The notes under the pieces: model-generated
What the model was told of the DNA's origin: nothing
Database searches by the model: none
What the model saw: only the letters and a program-made list of their open reading frames with translations
In this document: positions 19,016 to 29,340 of the stretch, one piece after another
Numbering within the stretch: the stretch's first letter is position 1
How the letters are laid out: the number at the start of each line of letters is the position of its first letter
Position numbers and translations under genes: made by a program
Source: Schizochytrium sp. CCTCC M209059
Lineage: Eukaryota > Sar > Bigyra > Thraustochytrida > Thraustochytriidae
DNA: 64,000 nucleotides
Reading direction: 5' to 3'
Assembly: GCA_000818945.1 (NCBI GenBank)
Contig: KN805460.1
Coordinates: 35,163 to 99,162 of the forward strand

Positions 19016-19444
19016 TTCTCTAAATGACCATCACCTTCCATCATGTCCTCCTCGCCTTGATTTCCTCGAGGTGGAGATTTGCAAAAGAAAAGAGAAGAAA
19101 GAATAACTGACAAAGCGAAATTGAAGAACTTTTTAGTCTTGTGAAAAAAAAAAACGGTGGAGATGCCTTTGCATGACCATGGTAAACGCCATGTAATCAT
19201 AGCAATAGACCTTCTGACCCTATTGTGATTTCATGAACTGAAAGGTTTCGTCTCTTCTACGTTAACTTCAGGCGTCTTGGCGTTCGAAAGCGTTCCTTGC
19301 AAGAATCAATTTCCCAAGATGCGCTTGAACGCACATCTAGGCCCAGCCTAGTGCAGACACAACGTGTCGCAAACACCGAAACATTGTACGCAGAATCTCG
19401 CGACGACTAGTGTACACAACATGCATTCCTCGCATCACCTTGCT
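19016..19444. other. Convergent 3' flank region
   Basis: AT-richer sequence lies between two gene ends, with an A10 run at 19,145-19,155. No ORF is worth annotating. Confidence 0.6.
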
Positions 19445-20655
19445 CTACATGGTCTTCTCGCGCAAAAAGGCTTGTGTGAGCCCCATCAGAGTCATGGCAA
19501 GAGCCATAATCGAGTATGCCTCTCGTGCCGAAAGGCGTTCACGTGCCTCGCTCAAGAGTTCAAAGAGCGAAACAAAGGCCATGGCGCCCGCCGAAAACCC
19601 AAAGCCCACGGGTGTAACGAAACGAAAGTAATCTACAAATAGATAGGCGGGCACTGCCATGAGCGGTTGCGGCAGGCTCGAAAAGATGCACCAAAGAGTC
19701 GTGGCAAGGACGCCAAATCCCCGAGGAATAAGAACAATGGCGACGGCAATCCCTTCTGGCACGTTGTGCACTGCCAAGGTTGCTGAAATGAAGCTGCCCA
19801 GCGACTGCGAGTGATATGAAACGCCAATGCCAACTCCCTCGGTGAAGGAGTGAAGGGTCATGACCGCCATGATCACCATGGCGCGTTTCGTGTCGATATC
19901 GCGCGATTTGCTGCGAGACATATCGTCAAGAACCTCGGCCGGGTCTACCTCGTCGCCAACGACGTGACTAGACAACTTGACAAAGCTGACACCCAAATAG
20001 AGGCCCAGCAACACGCGCAAAATGGGCGTGAACATTGTGTCGGGCGCCGTTTCCTCCAAACAGCCCTCCACGACGAGACCCAGGGCGGCAGCCATCATCA
20101 TTCCCGCAGCCACGGCGTTACAAACAGCCACAAGACGCAGACTGAGCTCATTCACAAGCACAAAGGGGATGGCACCAAGACCCGTCGACGCTGCGGTGAT
20201 CCACCCCGAGCTCCAAACCACGCCAATGGCATCGCGCAAGGGTGACTTGTGCAAGTCAAAGACTGGAGCCTGAGGACCAAGTCTGGCGGTCAAGAAGTAG
20301 ACGCTGTGCGCCGTGACGGCCAGCGCAATGCCCAGCAGAACCAACTGCCGTGGCCGCGTGAGCCGCTTCCCGAGATTGTTGCCACTACTACTGCGGATGA
20401 TTCGGATCTTGCCCTCTTTCGAGCTCGCCGACGTCGGGCTTGCCCACTCTCTGTCGCCCTCCAGGGCGCCCCCCTTGGCCGCGTCCGTGTCCACCGCGCT
20501 GGGCTTCCCGTCGTCGGCCTGCGCCGCGGTGCTCCCGCGAGGCTCCCGCGGCGGCTTCTGGTCGCGGTCCGCCGCGAGCTCCGCATCTCCGCCCGCGCCG
20601 CGCCTGCTGCGCAGCGCCTGGCCGCGCTGGCCGCCGGCCCCTCGCGCCGCGGCCG
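19445..20655 (-). CDS. ZIP-family metal transporter (second), 5' end in assembly gap
   Basis: The frame ends at 19445 and is open without an ATG up to the N gap at 20656, so the start lies in or beyond the gap. About 403 residues are visible. The extra N-terminus is Ala/Gly/Arg/Asp-rich and disordered. The transporter part has 'MAVMTLHSFTEGVGIGVSYH', 'LAVHNVPEGIAVAIVLIPRG' and 'LPQPLMAVPAYLFVDYFRFVTPVGFGF', colinear with the ZIP gene ending at 15005. The two share the short Trp segment ('VWSSGWITAA' / 'VWSSAWVTAA') and 'PDTMFTPILRVLLGLYLGVSFVK'. They are therefore a recent or slowly diverging pair of ZIP importers. An acidic loop with 'EVDPAEVLDDMSRS' before TM4 differs from its partner. Confidence 0.92.
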
Positions 20656-21061
20656 NNNNNNNNNNNNNNNNNNNNNNNNNNNNNNNNNNNNNNNNNNNNN
20701 NNNNNNNNNNNNNNNNNNNNNNNNNNNNNNNNNNNNNNNNNNNNNNNNNNNNNNNNNNNNNNNNNNNNNNNNNNNNNNNNNNNNNNNNNNNNNNNNNNNN
20801 NNNNNNNNNNNNNNNNNNNNNNNNNNNNNNNNNNNNNNNNNNNNNNNNNNNNNNNNNNNNNNNNNNNNNNNNNNNNNNNNNNNNNNNNNNNNNNNNNNNN
20901 NNNNNNNNNNNNNNNNNNNNNNNNNNNNNNNNNNNNNNNNNNNNNNNNNNNNNNNNNNNNNNNNNNNNNNNNNNNNNNNNNNNNNNNNNNNNNNNNNNNN
21001 NNNNNNNNNNNNNNNNNNNNNNNNNNNNNNNNNNNNNNNNNNNNNNNNNNNNNNNNNNNNN
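20656..21061. other. Assembly gap (406 N)
   Basis: The bases are unknown. Genes on both sides, running outward, have open frames without a start codon up to the gap. It therefore hides two N-termini and their shared promoter, probably very GC-rich. Confidence 0.99.
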
Positions 21062-21891
21062 CGGAGGCCGGCGGCGAGGCGGCGGCGCGCGGGCCCGAAG
21101 CCGGCGCGGCGCAGCAAGCGCGCGACGACCGCGGCGGGGAGCGGCCCGGCGCAGGCGACCAGCACAGCTTCGTGGCGGCGGGCAGCCTCGCCGAACACGA
21201 ACTCGCAGAGAAACGACGCAAGCAGCTGCGCGTGCGGGGCCTCGACTGGATCTACCTGGTCGCGAACAGGGTGTACTTTAGCAAGGCGTACTCGGTGCTC
21301 TATGTTGTGATGATCGTGCTCAACCTGGTCATGTTAATCTGGCTCGCCATCAAGGGCACCGAGCAGGAATCGGCCGCCTTTGTGCTCTTCGAGGGACTGA
21401 TCACTCTCATTTTGGGCATCGAAGTCGCGGGCCGCATGCTCACGCAGGGCAGAAAATACTGGAAACGGTGGTCGAATTGGTTCGAGCTCATCGTTCTCGT
21501 ACTCTGTATTGGCACCGTGCTCATGGCGCACACCACGAACCACGTCTCGACGTCAGAGGAAATGGACGAGCTTTTATCCACCGTGCTCCTTGTGGCGCGC
21601 TATGTATTGCAGGGCTTGCGTTTATTAGCATTGCTGCGCCATCGAAAGCGGTTGCAGGAGCTAAAGCCCTCGCATAGTGCCGATGTGTCCTACGATGCAC
21701 AGCGGACGTCTTCTCTTGGCATCATTGATTTTGACCTTGTTGACGAGGATGAGGCCGACCCGCTGCATAGCGATGACTTCATGCGCGAGTCTCTCGACTT
21801 TGATGCTCTTGTCGCCAGCGCGGACCGCCACGCGCGCGCTCGGGACGAGGAAAGATCTTCGATCGAGATGGGTATCCTCGGTCGTGCATGA
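21062..21891 (+). CDS. Voltage-sensor-domain-like membrane protein, 5' end in gap
   Basis: About 276 residues are visible. There is no ATG before the first membrane helix, so the start is in the gap. Four membrane helices follow the S1-S4 order: S1 'AYSVLYVVMIVLNLVMLIWLAI', S2 'AAFVLFEGLITLILGIEVAGRML' (with an acidic residue), S3 'NWFELIVLVLCIGTVLMA' and S4 'VARYVLQGLRLLALLRHRKRL' (Arg every three to four residues). No pore helix pair follows; the C-terminus is acidic and soluble. A voltage sensor without a pore recalls proton channel Hv1 or TMEM266-type proteins and fungal S1-S4-only proteins. Whether it conducts is not predictable: S1 lacks an obvious Asp of the Hv1 selectivity type. Confidence 0.75.
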
Positions 21892-22380
21892 CGTTGATGC
21901 GAAATAACAAGTGACCTACCTTTTGCGTCCTGAATTGGCCCCGTCGTACGTAATCGCAAATGTCCTCACGAACTGTACGAGGGAGGACGACAAGACCTTG
22001 AACGAGCATAGCTAAGTTGTAGGCTTGAACACGACTTGGTGTGAATCTTAGTGATATAAAAATCGAAGGAGAGAACAAGAAATGCATTTGATGAGGGTGC
22101 CCCGCACAGTAGTATCGGATTTCTTTCGCCGGATTTCTTTCGCTGTCCACCACTCGTGCAGCAGTAATATAGTCCGTCAGTGGAGTTGAAGAAATGTTGC
22201 AATGTATCCCGTGGGAATCACCATGCCAACGCGCGAGATGAAAAATTGATCTGGGGTAGTTCTTTAAATAACTTTTCTGATTTATAGATATTCTTCCCGT
22301 TTTTCGGGCCAAGACTAGGCCTACACCCTGTTTTGGCAAAACTATTTCACCGACTCTTTCGTCCCGTTATTTTGCCAGCG
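21892..22380. other. Intergenic with dispersed repeat copy A
   Basis: This is an AT-richer region between the voltage-sensor gene stop and the 3' end of the cyclase-like gene. It includes dispersed repeat copy A at 22,205-22,367, and nothing else is supported. Confidence 0.7.
22205..22367 (+). repeat. Dispersed hairpin repeat, copy A (truncated)
   Basis: It contains 'gggaatcaccatgccaacgcgcgagatgaaaaattgatctgggg', then 'cttcccgtttttcgggccaagac' and 'caccctgttttggcaaaactatttc'. It stops after TTTCGTCCCG, having lost the second hairpin arm. It is colinear with copies B (30,890) and C (63,704). Confidence 0.85.
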
Positions 22381-25300
22381 TTATTGCACGACACAAAATG
22401 AGCTCTTGGTTGAACTCTTTTCTTCTTGCGCAACATCGCTAGAGCTCTCCTGAAAAGTTTGCAATGATTCTGTCGTTTCACTTGCACGTGGTTTTGCGCG
22501 AGACTTGGGTGCTTTGGAAAGCGATGCGAGCTGTGGAAGAGCATTAAAGATGAGATTTGCACTCTGTCGCGAACTGACGACCAGGCGCATGTACTCGCGT
22601 TCATGATCAGAGTCTTCAGTCGTCGCCAGGTGATACGCGCTTTCAACTACGCTTTTGTCGAGGCATTCAAGCGTTACGCCATCTCGCATCACTTCCGTCA
22701 TGGTCTCATCTACATGTCCTGGCGCGACGCAGTTTAGCGGTGAGATTACCACGGAACGATGCTTTAGACAAAGGTTCATACCACGGAAATGTAGCTCTCG
22801 CAAGTATTGATCCTCTGCGAAGTGCACTAAAATCCCAACATGCAAGTCCTTTGGTCATGGAATAGCAATGGCATGCATCTTGGTTTGGGGATTCCGCTAG
22901 GGCGGCCTCCGAAGGTATTTTACATGCTCGTCGCTCCGAACACTGTGTTCCGAGCAGGGGCGCGAGCTCGTGATAGCTACGAAGACACGCCACAAAGGCC
23001 GCAAAGCTACGATACAAATTTCCTCTTTTGCGTTCATTGATGCCCACCACGAACATGGCACGCGCAGCCGCATCTTCTGCCTCCCTCACTTGCGTTCGTC
23101 TCCAAGAGTGCGCCAGATCCGAGCACCGCAGAGACAGCTTCACCACGCGCTCAGTATTGCCATCAAGCTTGCTAAGGCCTTTGTTGATGTATGTGCATGC
23201 CAGCATATGATGCTCGGCTCCCGCCTGGCCAAAGTGAGAGCCAATTAGAATCTCGAGCTCTGCCTCATTCGACCGAGACCATGTACCAGGCGGGCCCATG
23301 CGGCCCTCGTAAATGCGAGCCAGCTCAAAGTGAGCCTTCTTGCGGAAAAAGGGCATTAGTGTTGCGTATAGTGGCATGAAATCCTTTTCCGAGTTGTTGA
23401 CCCAAAATACGCCGTGCCCAACTCTACGCAGCACCTGCAACTTGACTTGAAGCACACGTAGCGCCAGCGCCAAGTCCTCGTCGCTGCACGAGTCGGGTAG
23501 CACCGACTGCAAAATACCCACGTGAATGTCTGGTGAGGCGGCGGCCATGACTGCCACGTATTGGACAATCTCATGGATGATTTCAGCCTGCTCCACATCT
23601 GCTGTGGCCGCAATAATCTCGTCAACTAAGCTCACGCTGGCATCGTCAAAGAGGAGGCGGCGCACAACGATCGGGTCAACATCGGCCACTCGCGCGAAGC
23701 GAATGTCCTCAAGAAGAGATAGCTCGTTGCGAACAGTAGCGAGCTCGAGGCGCTCCTCATTCTCGCTTCCCATGAAGAGCGAGCTCTCAGGAAAGAATAC
23801 TTGCAGAGCATTGTCGAAACCCTGGACGAAAGCTTTGGAGGCACCAAAACGCATGCTCAAATTCGCGGGCAGATGTACAAACGTGGATTGATCAAGAATC
23901 ACGAAGGGGCGATGAAGACTAACTGATCGCCTTGCGAGAAAAGCTGCGAGATGAGGTACAGAACCAAGTACCGCATGTTTATGTCGAAATGAGTCTCCGA
24001 GCGTACCAATTCTGCAGTCACCAGAACTAACGCCAATCGAGGCCTTTAAACCCAGCTTGAAGAGCTCGCGGGCGACTCGCAAAGTCGCAGAGAGCCCGCG
24101 AAATGCGCCGCGCCGCTGCTCATTCCGGAAGTGCGCGATAAGTAACACACGGCTCTTTTCCAACTTTACTGAATAGATTTCTCCCGCTCCATAGATGAGG
24201 GCACGTTGCGCGATCAGCGTCACAGTCTGAAGAAAAGTGACGCGATCGTAGTCCGCGGAAAGGTCCTTAGTCCCAGCGTCTACCAGGATGGCTGTGACTG
24301 TGCCCTGCGCAGTGTCGAGCTTCTCTGCGAAGCTTCCCCTGGCAACCTTTGCCAGGACAGAGTACGGGGAGAATCTGGCCAAGATCTCAATGTTGGTTGG
24401 ATGAAAGTCGCTGCGGGTGCTAAGGTCATCTCCCTGTACAGCCTCTTTTGCGAGTCCGCTAAAGTTGCTCGATTTGTCTGCAAATGAGAGCTCCCGTGAC
24501 ACCCGTCGAACCGCTATTCGTCCGCCTGCAGGTGCGTAAGCAGCCTCATGGCCGGCATCAGGCCACGTGCTTAGCTCTTTGAGAAGTCGAGTGGCGAGAT
24601 TCGCGTCTTTGCCAATGCGGACAAAGGGCGCGGGCAACTGTGCGTGTCTTTGCACGAATTCGACGGACGTGTGCGCGAGGACTTGATTATTTATCGCGCA
24701 AGTTGCCAATTCGCGCGCCCGCGCAACTGTCTCGCCCGAGGGAACAGCTCTGCAGCGACGGAGCACGCCACCGACGATATCGAGCTTGAGTTTCCCAAAG
24801 GCAGCCCCTGTGTGAATCTGCAAATAGTCCTTTGTACGAATGCTTGGGTGGAGTGAAAAGGCTTTAAAGTCTTGGCGTAAAGTCAGAGCAAACGTGAGAG
24901 CTCGGCGCTGGCACTCGGCCTTCTTCTCCTCATTCGACCTGGCAGCGTCCGAGGGATCCAAGGGAAACAGGATCTCGGCAGTGTCTTCGCCGATGTACAG
25001 AGGGTCACCCTCGAAGCGCTGCGCGCACATGAGCACGAGACTCCAATACGTTGAGAAAACTTCTGCGGCATCAATCTGGGGTGCTGGGGCGGTTGATCCA
25101 TTAGTGGCACTGTCAATGATGCTCATGAATCGCATTCGCGCGCTTATCCGGTCCATGGCGAGCACAAAGTCAGCAAGTCCGTGCAGGTGAATCACCACGA
25201 ACGTGCCTTCGAACTGAAATGTTGATGACGGCGCAAGCACCCGCAAATCACTGCCAATTGGAACAGAGCGCAGACACGCAGGCGCGAGCGAGAGTATAGC

Positions 25301-25888
25301 AAGTATTTTCTCATAGCTCTGTTGCGCAATGACTGGATCTGTGGACTGGCGCAAGCGATTTCCCCATGCGCGAACTTCCTCGTGGAGCTTACGCGACTTT
25401 GCGCAAGTACTGTGTTTGACTCGCTCGTCCGCGAGCGCGCGCGCCCAAGACTGTATGGCTCTGACTGCTTTTATCCGTCTGTTCTCCGGCTCGTTCTTGC
25501 CACCAAGTAGCTTTTTCTTTCCGGCGCTGTGCCCGGAAGCTTGTGATGATGTGCTACTCTGAAAAATGACCTCGGCGTTGGCAATCTCTTGTTTATGTGT
25601 CGTGCGTGAATGCCAAGGTCTCGAGGTTGCTTTGCCGAATACATCGTCGAAGACGGACGAGTCGCTCCGTGTTCCTAAAAGCGCATAGTCGCTGCTCTCC
25701 TCGCTCATGCTTGCTCCTCTCACCAGGCGCGCGTCCTTGGGTTGCGAGGCGTTGAACGGCAGATATGCACGTGGCCTTGCCCAAGCTCGCGGGCCGCTTA
25801 TGGCCTGCGCGCCCGCGTCTGTGTCGCGCGCGGCAGCGTTTCGATGGACGGACGAGCTGAGCTGATGCCCGTATTCCCGATTTGGCAT
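22381..25888 (-). CDS. Soluble adenylyl cyclase (ADCY10)-like protein, likely inactive
   Basis: Exon 1 is 25888-22924 and exon 2 is 22826-22381. The 97-nt intron 22827-22923 (GTAAAATACC...GGGATTTTAG, phase 1) joins them and gives 1136 residues. Without splicing, the frame ends at 22706 in a non-homologous tail. Residues about 230-415 form a first cyclase-homology domain. Residues about 530-740 form a second, with 'ASIGVSSGDCRIGTLGDSFRHKHAVLGSVPHLAAFLAR', strongly like the second domain of ADCY10 (SIGVASG...GxxG...RHxYxVIGxxVNLAARM). The ADCY10-like helical C-terminus follows. In domain 1 the metal Asp position reads His ('VVIHLHGLADF'). In domain 2 the Asn and Arg of VNLAAR read His/Phe. A canonical P-loop is not seen. 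It is therefore probably a pseudo-enzyme or scaffold. An alternative start is ATG 25708. Confidence 0.8.
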
Positions 25889-25994
25889 CAGAAAGCGCTC
25901 TTTGCAACCTTGGCGGGGACGTCCAGGGGAAAGAGCTGCGCAGCTGCGGTATGCCTTTGAGCTGAGTGGCCCTGCACTGCTAGCAATCAAGGCA

Positions 25995-26006
25995 TATTAT
26001 ATATAC
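25995..26006 (-). promoter_or_regulatory. TATA-like element of the cyclase-like gene
   Basis: On the minus strand the sequence reads TATATATAATAT, about 110 bp before ATG 25888. This supports initiation of transcription near 25,970, and hence starts at 25888 or 25708 rather than the TTG at 25990. Confidence 0.5.
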
Positions 26007-26067
26007 AGGAGAGAAGGAGAAAAACTTTCGTAATAGGGCGCGGAGCTGCGGTACAGCAAACTCTAGA

Positions 26068-26136
26068 GCCTTCAGCCGAGCGAGCCTTCAGCTGAGCGAG
26101 CCTTCAGCTGCCTTCAGCTGAGCGAGCCTTCAGCCG
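26068..26136. repeat. 16-bp minisatellite (GCCTTCAGCYGAGCGA)
   Basis: Four near-identical units, one of them shortened, lie between the cyclase-like gene and the transposase gene. Confidence 0.8.
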
Positions 26137-26445
26137 ACCACTGGCGCGTGGCCCTGCAACGTCCAACGAATGCGGGGCACGAAGCAAAGGAGCAAGAGGA
26201 AGCAAGCTGCTTCGTAGCACTCTGGCTGCGGGAAGGATTCATGTATATCGCAGTTTACCTCAGTGGAAAAACTTGTTTTACAGTCAACGAGACCATAAAT
26301 CGGTAATTATAAAGGCAATGGAGGGAGCTGCACAGGGCCGGGGGAAGGGGCGTTGTTGGCGGGCCTCTGTGCTAATTGTCGAGCCCAACTCGTATTTGGA
26401 TAATAGTTGATTGTAACCATTATTAGAGTTTTTACTATATAATCT

Positions 26446-27909
26446 CTAGGATCGACCATCTGTAATTGTTAGGACAGCTTCGAGCTGCTTTTCGAGTTCA
26501 TCAACGTCGTAATCTTCTTCAAAAAGGTCATCATCATCATCACCATCATCGCTGTCAGTTTCAACACCATCTTCAATCGAGGATTCACTACGAAACTCCT
26601 CTACGACACGATCGCGTGAGACGATAATCCTCTTCACCAAGTCTCGACCGGAGGGTTGCTCGAGTTTGATGAACTCGGCATCGAGTCTCTGCTTCACATC
26701 TTGAAGAGTGGTGTCCTTCGTGTATTGCCTTGCAATGTTTCCTTTCACGTAAGCCCAAATCAGTTCGATGGGCTGAAGATCCGAGTAGTGAGGTGGCGTG
26801 AAGAGGACACGATGCCCTGCCCTCTCTGCTGCCTCGATCACTTCCGGCAGCACCTTCTCCTTGATCCAGTTCTTCAGCAGAACTTTCAGCTGCGCAACTG
26901 TGCTCGTTGCGTCGTGCGGTATCTGATAACGATAAAGCGCTGCAATAACCTCCCGTTTCTTTAGCTTCGCGACGTCGGGTGCGGTTGGCGGCAGCGTCTT
27001 GTGGTAGCTCGCATTGTCCATCATGATCAGGGACGGCTCATGAAGGTTAGGCAGGAGCTGCGTCCGCCACCACAATGCAAAATTCGTCCCGTTGAAGTTC
27101 TTGTGGTAGTCTCCTTTGCTCGCGTCAGCTGCTTGCGGACAAAACGTCCAAATAGAGCCTGGCACGAGGCCAGCTTCACGATCTAGGTATTTTGGACTCG
27201 AATTCTGAATGGCAGCCAGAATACAATACCTACGTCCTTTGTGTTGAACGCGCGTCGTCGTGTCTTCCGCGTCCATTGGATCAAATAGACTTTTACCAAA
27301 CCTATGGTAGTGTTGATGCACGTATGACTCACCAAGATAGACCTCCCTTAGCTGCAACTCAGGCGGAAGGGATCGATTCTGTAAGAGTCTGACGATGTAA
27401 TCGTCGCGCAGAGCAATATGTTCGACCTTTAACGAAACCTTTCCCGGACGCTTCCCACGGCAGAAGCCCATCGCGACCAGATAGGACTGTGTGGCCCGAA
27501 GAGCAGCACTGTAGTCTTTGGCGTCTATCACACCGCCTTCGTCATGGATAATTGAAAGCACCCCAGTCTCTACCAGGTAGTCTGTGACGTGTCTGGCTGA
27601 CACAGCCTCATGCCGCAGCCGCCTTTCGCGCACGAAGTCACGAATCTTGAAGAATACCTGCTTCGTCGTTGGAACACGTCTCGGCTTAGCCTCTCGATTG
27701 CCGCGATTCGAGACTGGTTGCAGACTGCGATCGCCAGTCTCACTGGTTCGAGAATCAGTCCAGCTCTTGATGAGAGGAGCGAGCGTGGACTTGGATATGC
27801 CCAGCATTGCGGCCACATTTGCCATCGCGTTAATCGGCCACTTGCGGCCTGTCTTTTTCTGCGAAGCCAACTGATCTTTTTGATACGCAAAATAAGCGTG
27901 TAGAGCCAT
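26446..27909 (-). CDS. IS630/Tc1-mariner-type transposase, catalytic Asp replaced
   Basis: ATG 27909 gives 487 residues; the frame remains open upstream without an ATG beyond 28,090, so the true start may differ. The N-terminus has a helix-turn-helix ('ANVAAMLGISKSTLAPLIKSW') and a second DNA-binding helical block. The DDE core follows: 'VYLGESYVHQHY', 'LIMMDNASYH' (D298) and 'PPHYSDLQPIELIWAYVKGN' (E382). The first catalytic position, normally Asp-Glu-Ser, reads Gly-Glu-Ser at residue 193 (GGT at 27,333-27,331). A single A-to-G change from GAT would explain it. Between D298 and E382 lies an insert resembling a SAP-like helix pair. The C-terminus is acidic. No terminal inverted repeats were found by eye. 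Otherwise the frame is intact, so loss is recent or the family tolerates Gly. Confidence 0.9.
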   Translation of the reverse strand: MALHAYFAYQKDQLASQKKTGRKWPINAMANVAAMLGISKSTLAPLIKSWTDSRTSETGDRSLQPVSNRGNREAKPRRVPTTKQVFFKIRDFVRERRLRHEAVSARHVTDYLVETGVLSIIHDEGGVIDAKDYSAALRATQSYLVAMGFCRGKRPGKVSLKVEHIALRDDYIVRLLQNRSLPPELQLREVYLGESYVHQHYHRFGKSLFDPMDAEDTTTRVQHKGRRYCILAAIQNSSPKYLDREAGLVPGSIWTFCPQAADASKGDYHKNFNGTNFALWWRTQLLPNLHEPSLIMMDNASYHKTLPPTAPDVAKLKKREVIAALYRYQIPHDATSTVAQLKVLLKNWIKEKVLPEVIEAAERAGHRVLFTPPHYSDLQPIELIWAYVKGNIARQYTKDTTLQDVKQRLDAEFIKLEQPSGRDLVKRIIVSRDRVVEEFRSESSIEDGVETDSDDGDDDDDLFEEDYDVDELEKQLEAVLTITDGRS

Positions 27910-28358
27910 GAAGCGCTCTTGAGACGTGAGCACCGGTCGTCCACGAGCTTTTCTGATGGCCTCAAGTTCTCCTTCGCAGCCCTCGATGGTCGCCGTTACC
28001 CGGGTTTTGACGCTTTCATTTCGCGGGCGCCCTTGCTCTTGAAAAAATGTGCCATTTTTGCCTTGCTGCTCAGTGGGGAATTGGTCTAAAGTTGAAAAGC
28101 GGCGGCCGGGCCCCGGGGCGAGACTGGCCAGACGCGTGCGTCACCTGGACCAGCCAGCCAGCCAGCCAGCCAGCCAATAGTCAAGCTAGAAAATCTGGAC
28201 GTCGCTCTGATCGGGTCAGCGTGCACGCCGACGATAGACCAACCATGGCGAGCAATAAAATTTGGTGAGCATATGGTATTACTCCGTCTCGAACCTGACC
28301 TTGCCTTAGCTTGCGAAAAGGCAGTGAGGGAAGAATGGGTTGAATAGGGTTTGTGTTT

Positions 28359-28375
28359 GGGGGGGGGGGGGGGGG
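28359..28375. repeat. Poly-G run (17 G)
   Basis: Seventeen consecutive G are followed by AGGGAGAGAG. Homopolymers of this length are prone to sequencing error. Confidence 0.9.
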
Positions 28376-28892
28376 AGGGAGAGTGATTGGCAAGTCTGCC
28401 ATGGGTAACGTTTCCCAGCATAAATTTGCTCAGGCAAACAGATTCCAATCTTGCGGAATTATGCATTCCTCGCTTGTCCTGCTGGTCCGGTAACTCCGGA
28501 AACGCAAAAGAGGCCTCGGTCCGGCCGGCCGGTGAAGGTCAGAGACGTTCTAGCGATCGTGATTACCGTTGATGAGAAAATGAAACTTAGCCTCGGCTCT
28601 ATGGCATCGCCGATTACCCGAGGCTTTAAAAAAAATCGGCACTCGGACGTCTTCAACGGCTCCATTAACGCCTTTCTTGTTCGCAATAAGCCTATCACAC
28701 CACATCAGAAGCCCGCACTCCAGTTTAATTCTACAAAGCACCAGTTGTGGTCATACGGGTAGTGTGTATGTTCTCCATGTCTAGATTACTATACGGAAGT
28801 TTGAGGTTCTGAAAAGTTTTTTCGATCGATATTTAGATGAAAGACTGATTTGGCGGCTGCGAGTATAGAGTGGTCTATTTGATTAGAATAGG

Positions 28893-28932
28893 TCTCGTCC
28901 CGGAAAACAGGACGAAATTTATTAAGGCTAAT
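28893..28932 (+). repeat. Hairpin remnant of the dispersed repeat, copy D
   Basis: TCTCGTCCCGGAAAACAGGACGAAATTTA matches the terminal hairpin of copies B and C with a few changes. The rest of the element is not recognisable here. Confidence 0.55.
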
Positions 28933-29340
28933 ATGACTTAGAGTTTCGTGTAGTAAATTACAAAATTGCGTCGCGCTCGGATCAACTGTTGTTGCGAACT
29001 TCAAGCTGGGAGCGCAAGAGCATGCCAGATGCATATTGTCTTCGGTGGACGCTGGCAATAGTTACAAGCAACGCACGGGTTTCAAGCAAACGATGACCTT
29101 CATTTGCATGGGCAACTTGAGCGTTGCCCTCTGTTGAATGAAAGCTCGCCCAGCAATATTTGGAGATGGCAGATGATCGTCTTGCGCGCATTCTTCGAGT
29201 GCGCACTAGGGCTCTGGCCCTTTTCACACTTGGTGCAACCCAAAATGCATTTGCGAGTTTTCTTCATGGACGTTTGCAGGTGCCTTTCTTCTGAGCGATT
29301 TGCAATGATGTCTGCGAGACGCGCATCTATCTCTGTATCT

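Larger units (their letters stand above)
25889..26445. other. Intergenic with 16-bp tandem repeat
   Basis: It contains the promoter of the cyclase-like gene and, at 26,068-26,136, about four units of GCCTTCAGCYGAGCGA. AT-rich sequence with a short G-rich block (26,336-26,368) runs up to the transposase stop. No gene is supported. Confidence 0.65.
27910..29340. other. Gene-poor flank of transposase with G17 run and simple repeats
   Basis: It holds the open upstream extension of the transposase frame, a (CCAG)n run at 28,147-28,173, a 17-G homopolymer at 28,359-28,375, a possible remnant hairpin repeat (28,893-28,932) and AT-rich sequence. Minus-strand fragments after 29,340 continue the decayed transposase. 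Neither clear terminal inverted repeats nor a further intact gene is seen. Confidence 0.5.

Noticed and set aside
22706..22923. Unspliced continuation of the cyclase-like ORF to 22,706
   Set aside because: Its tail is not protein-like and the intron 22,827-22,923 joins to a frame with a better C-terminus.
26000..28200. Search for terminal inverted repeats around the transposase gene
   Set aside because: No convincing pair found by eye; boundaries left open.
28500..28720. Short ORFs at 28.4-28.75 kb
   Set aside because: Below 105 residues, no homology visible, located in repeat-rich, gene-poor DNA.
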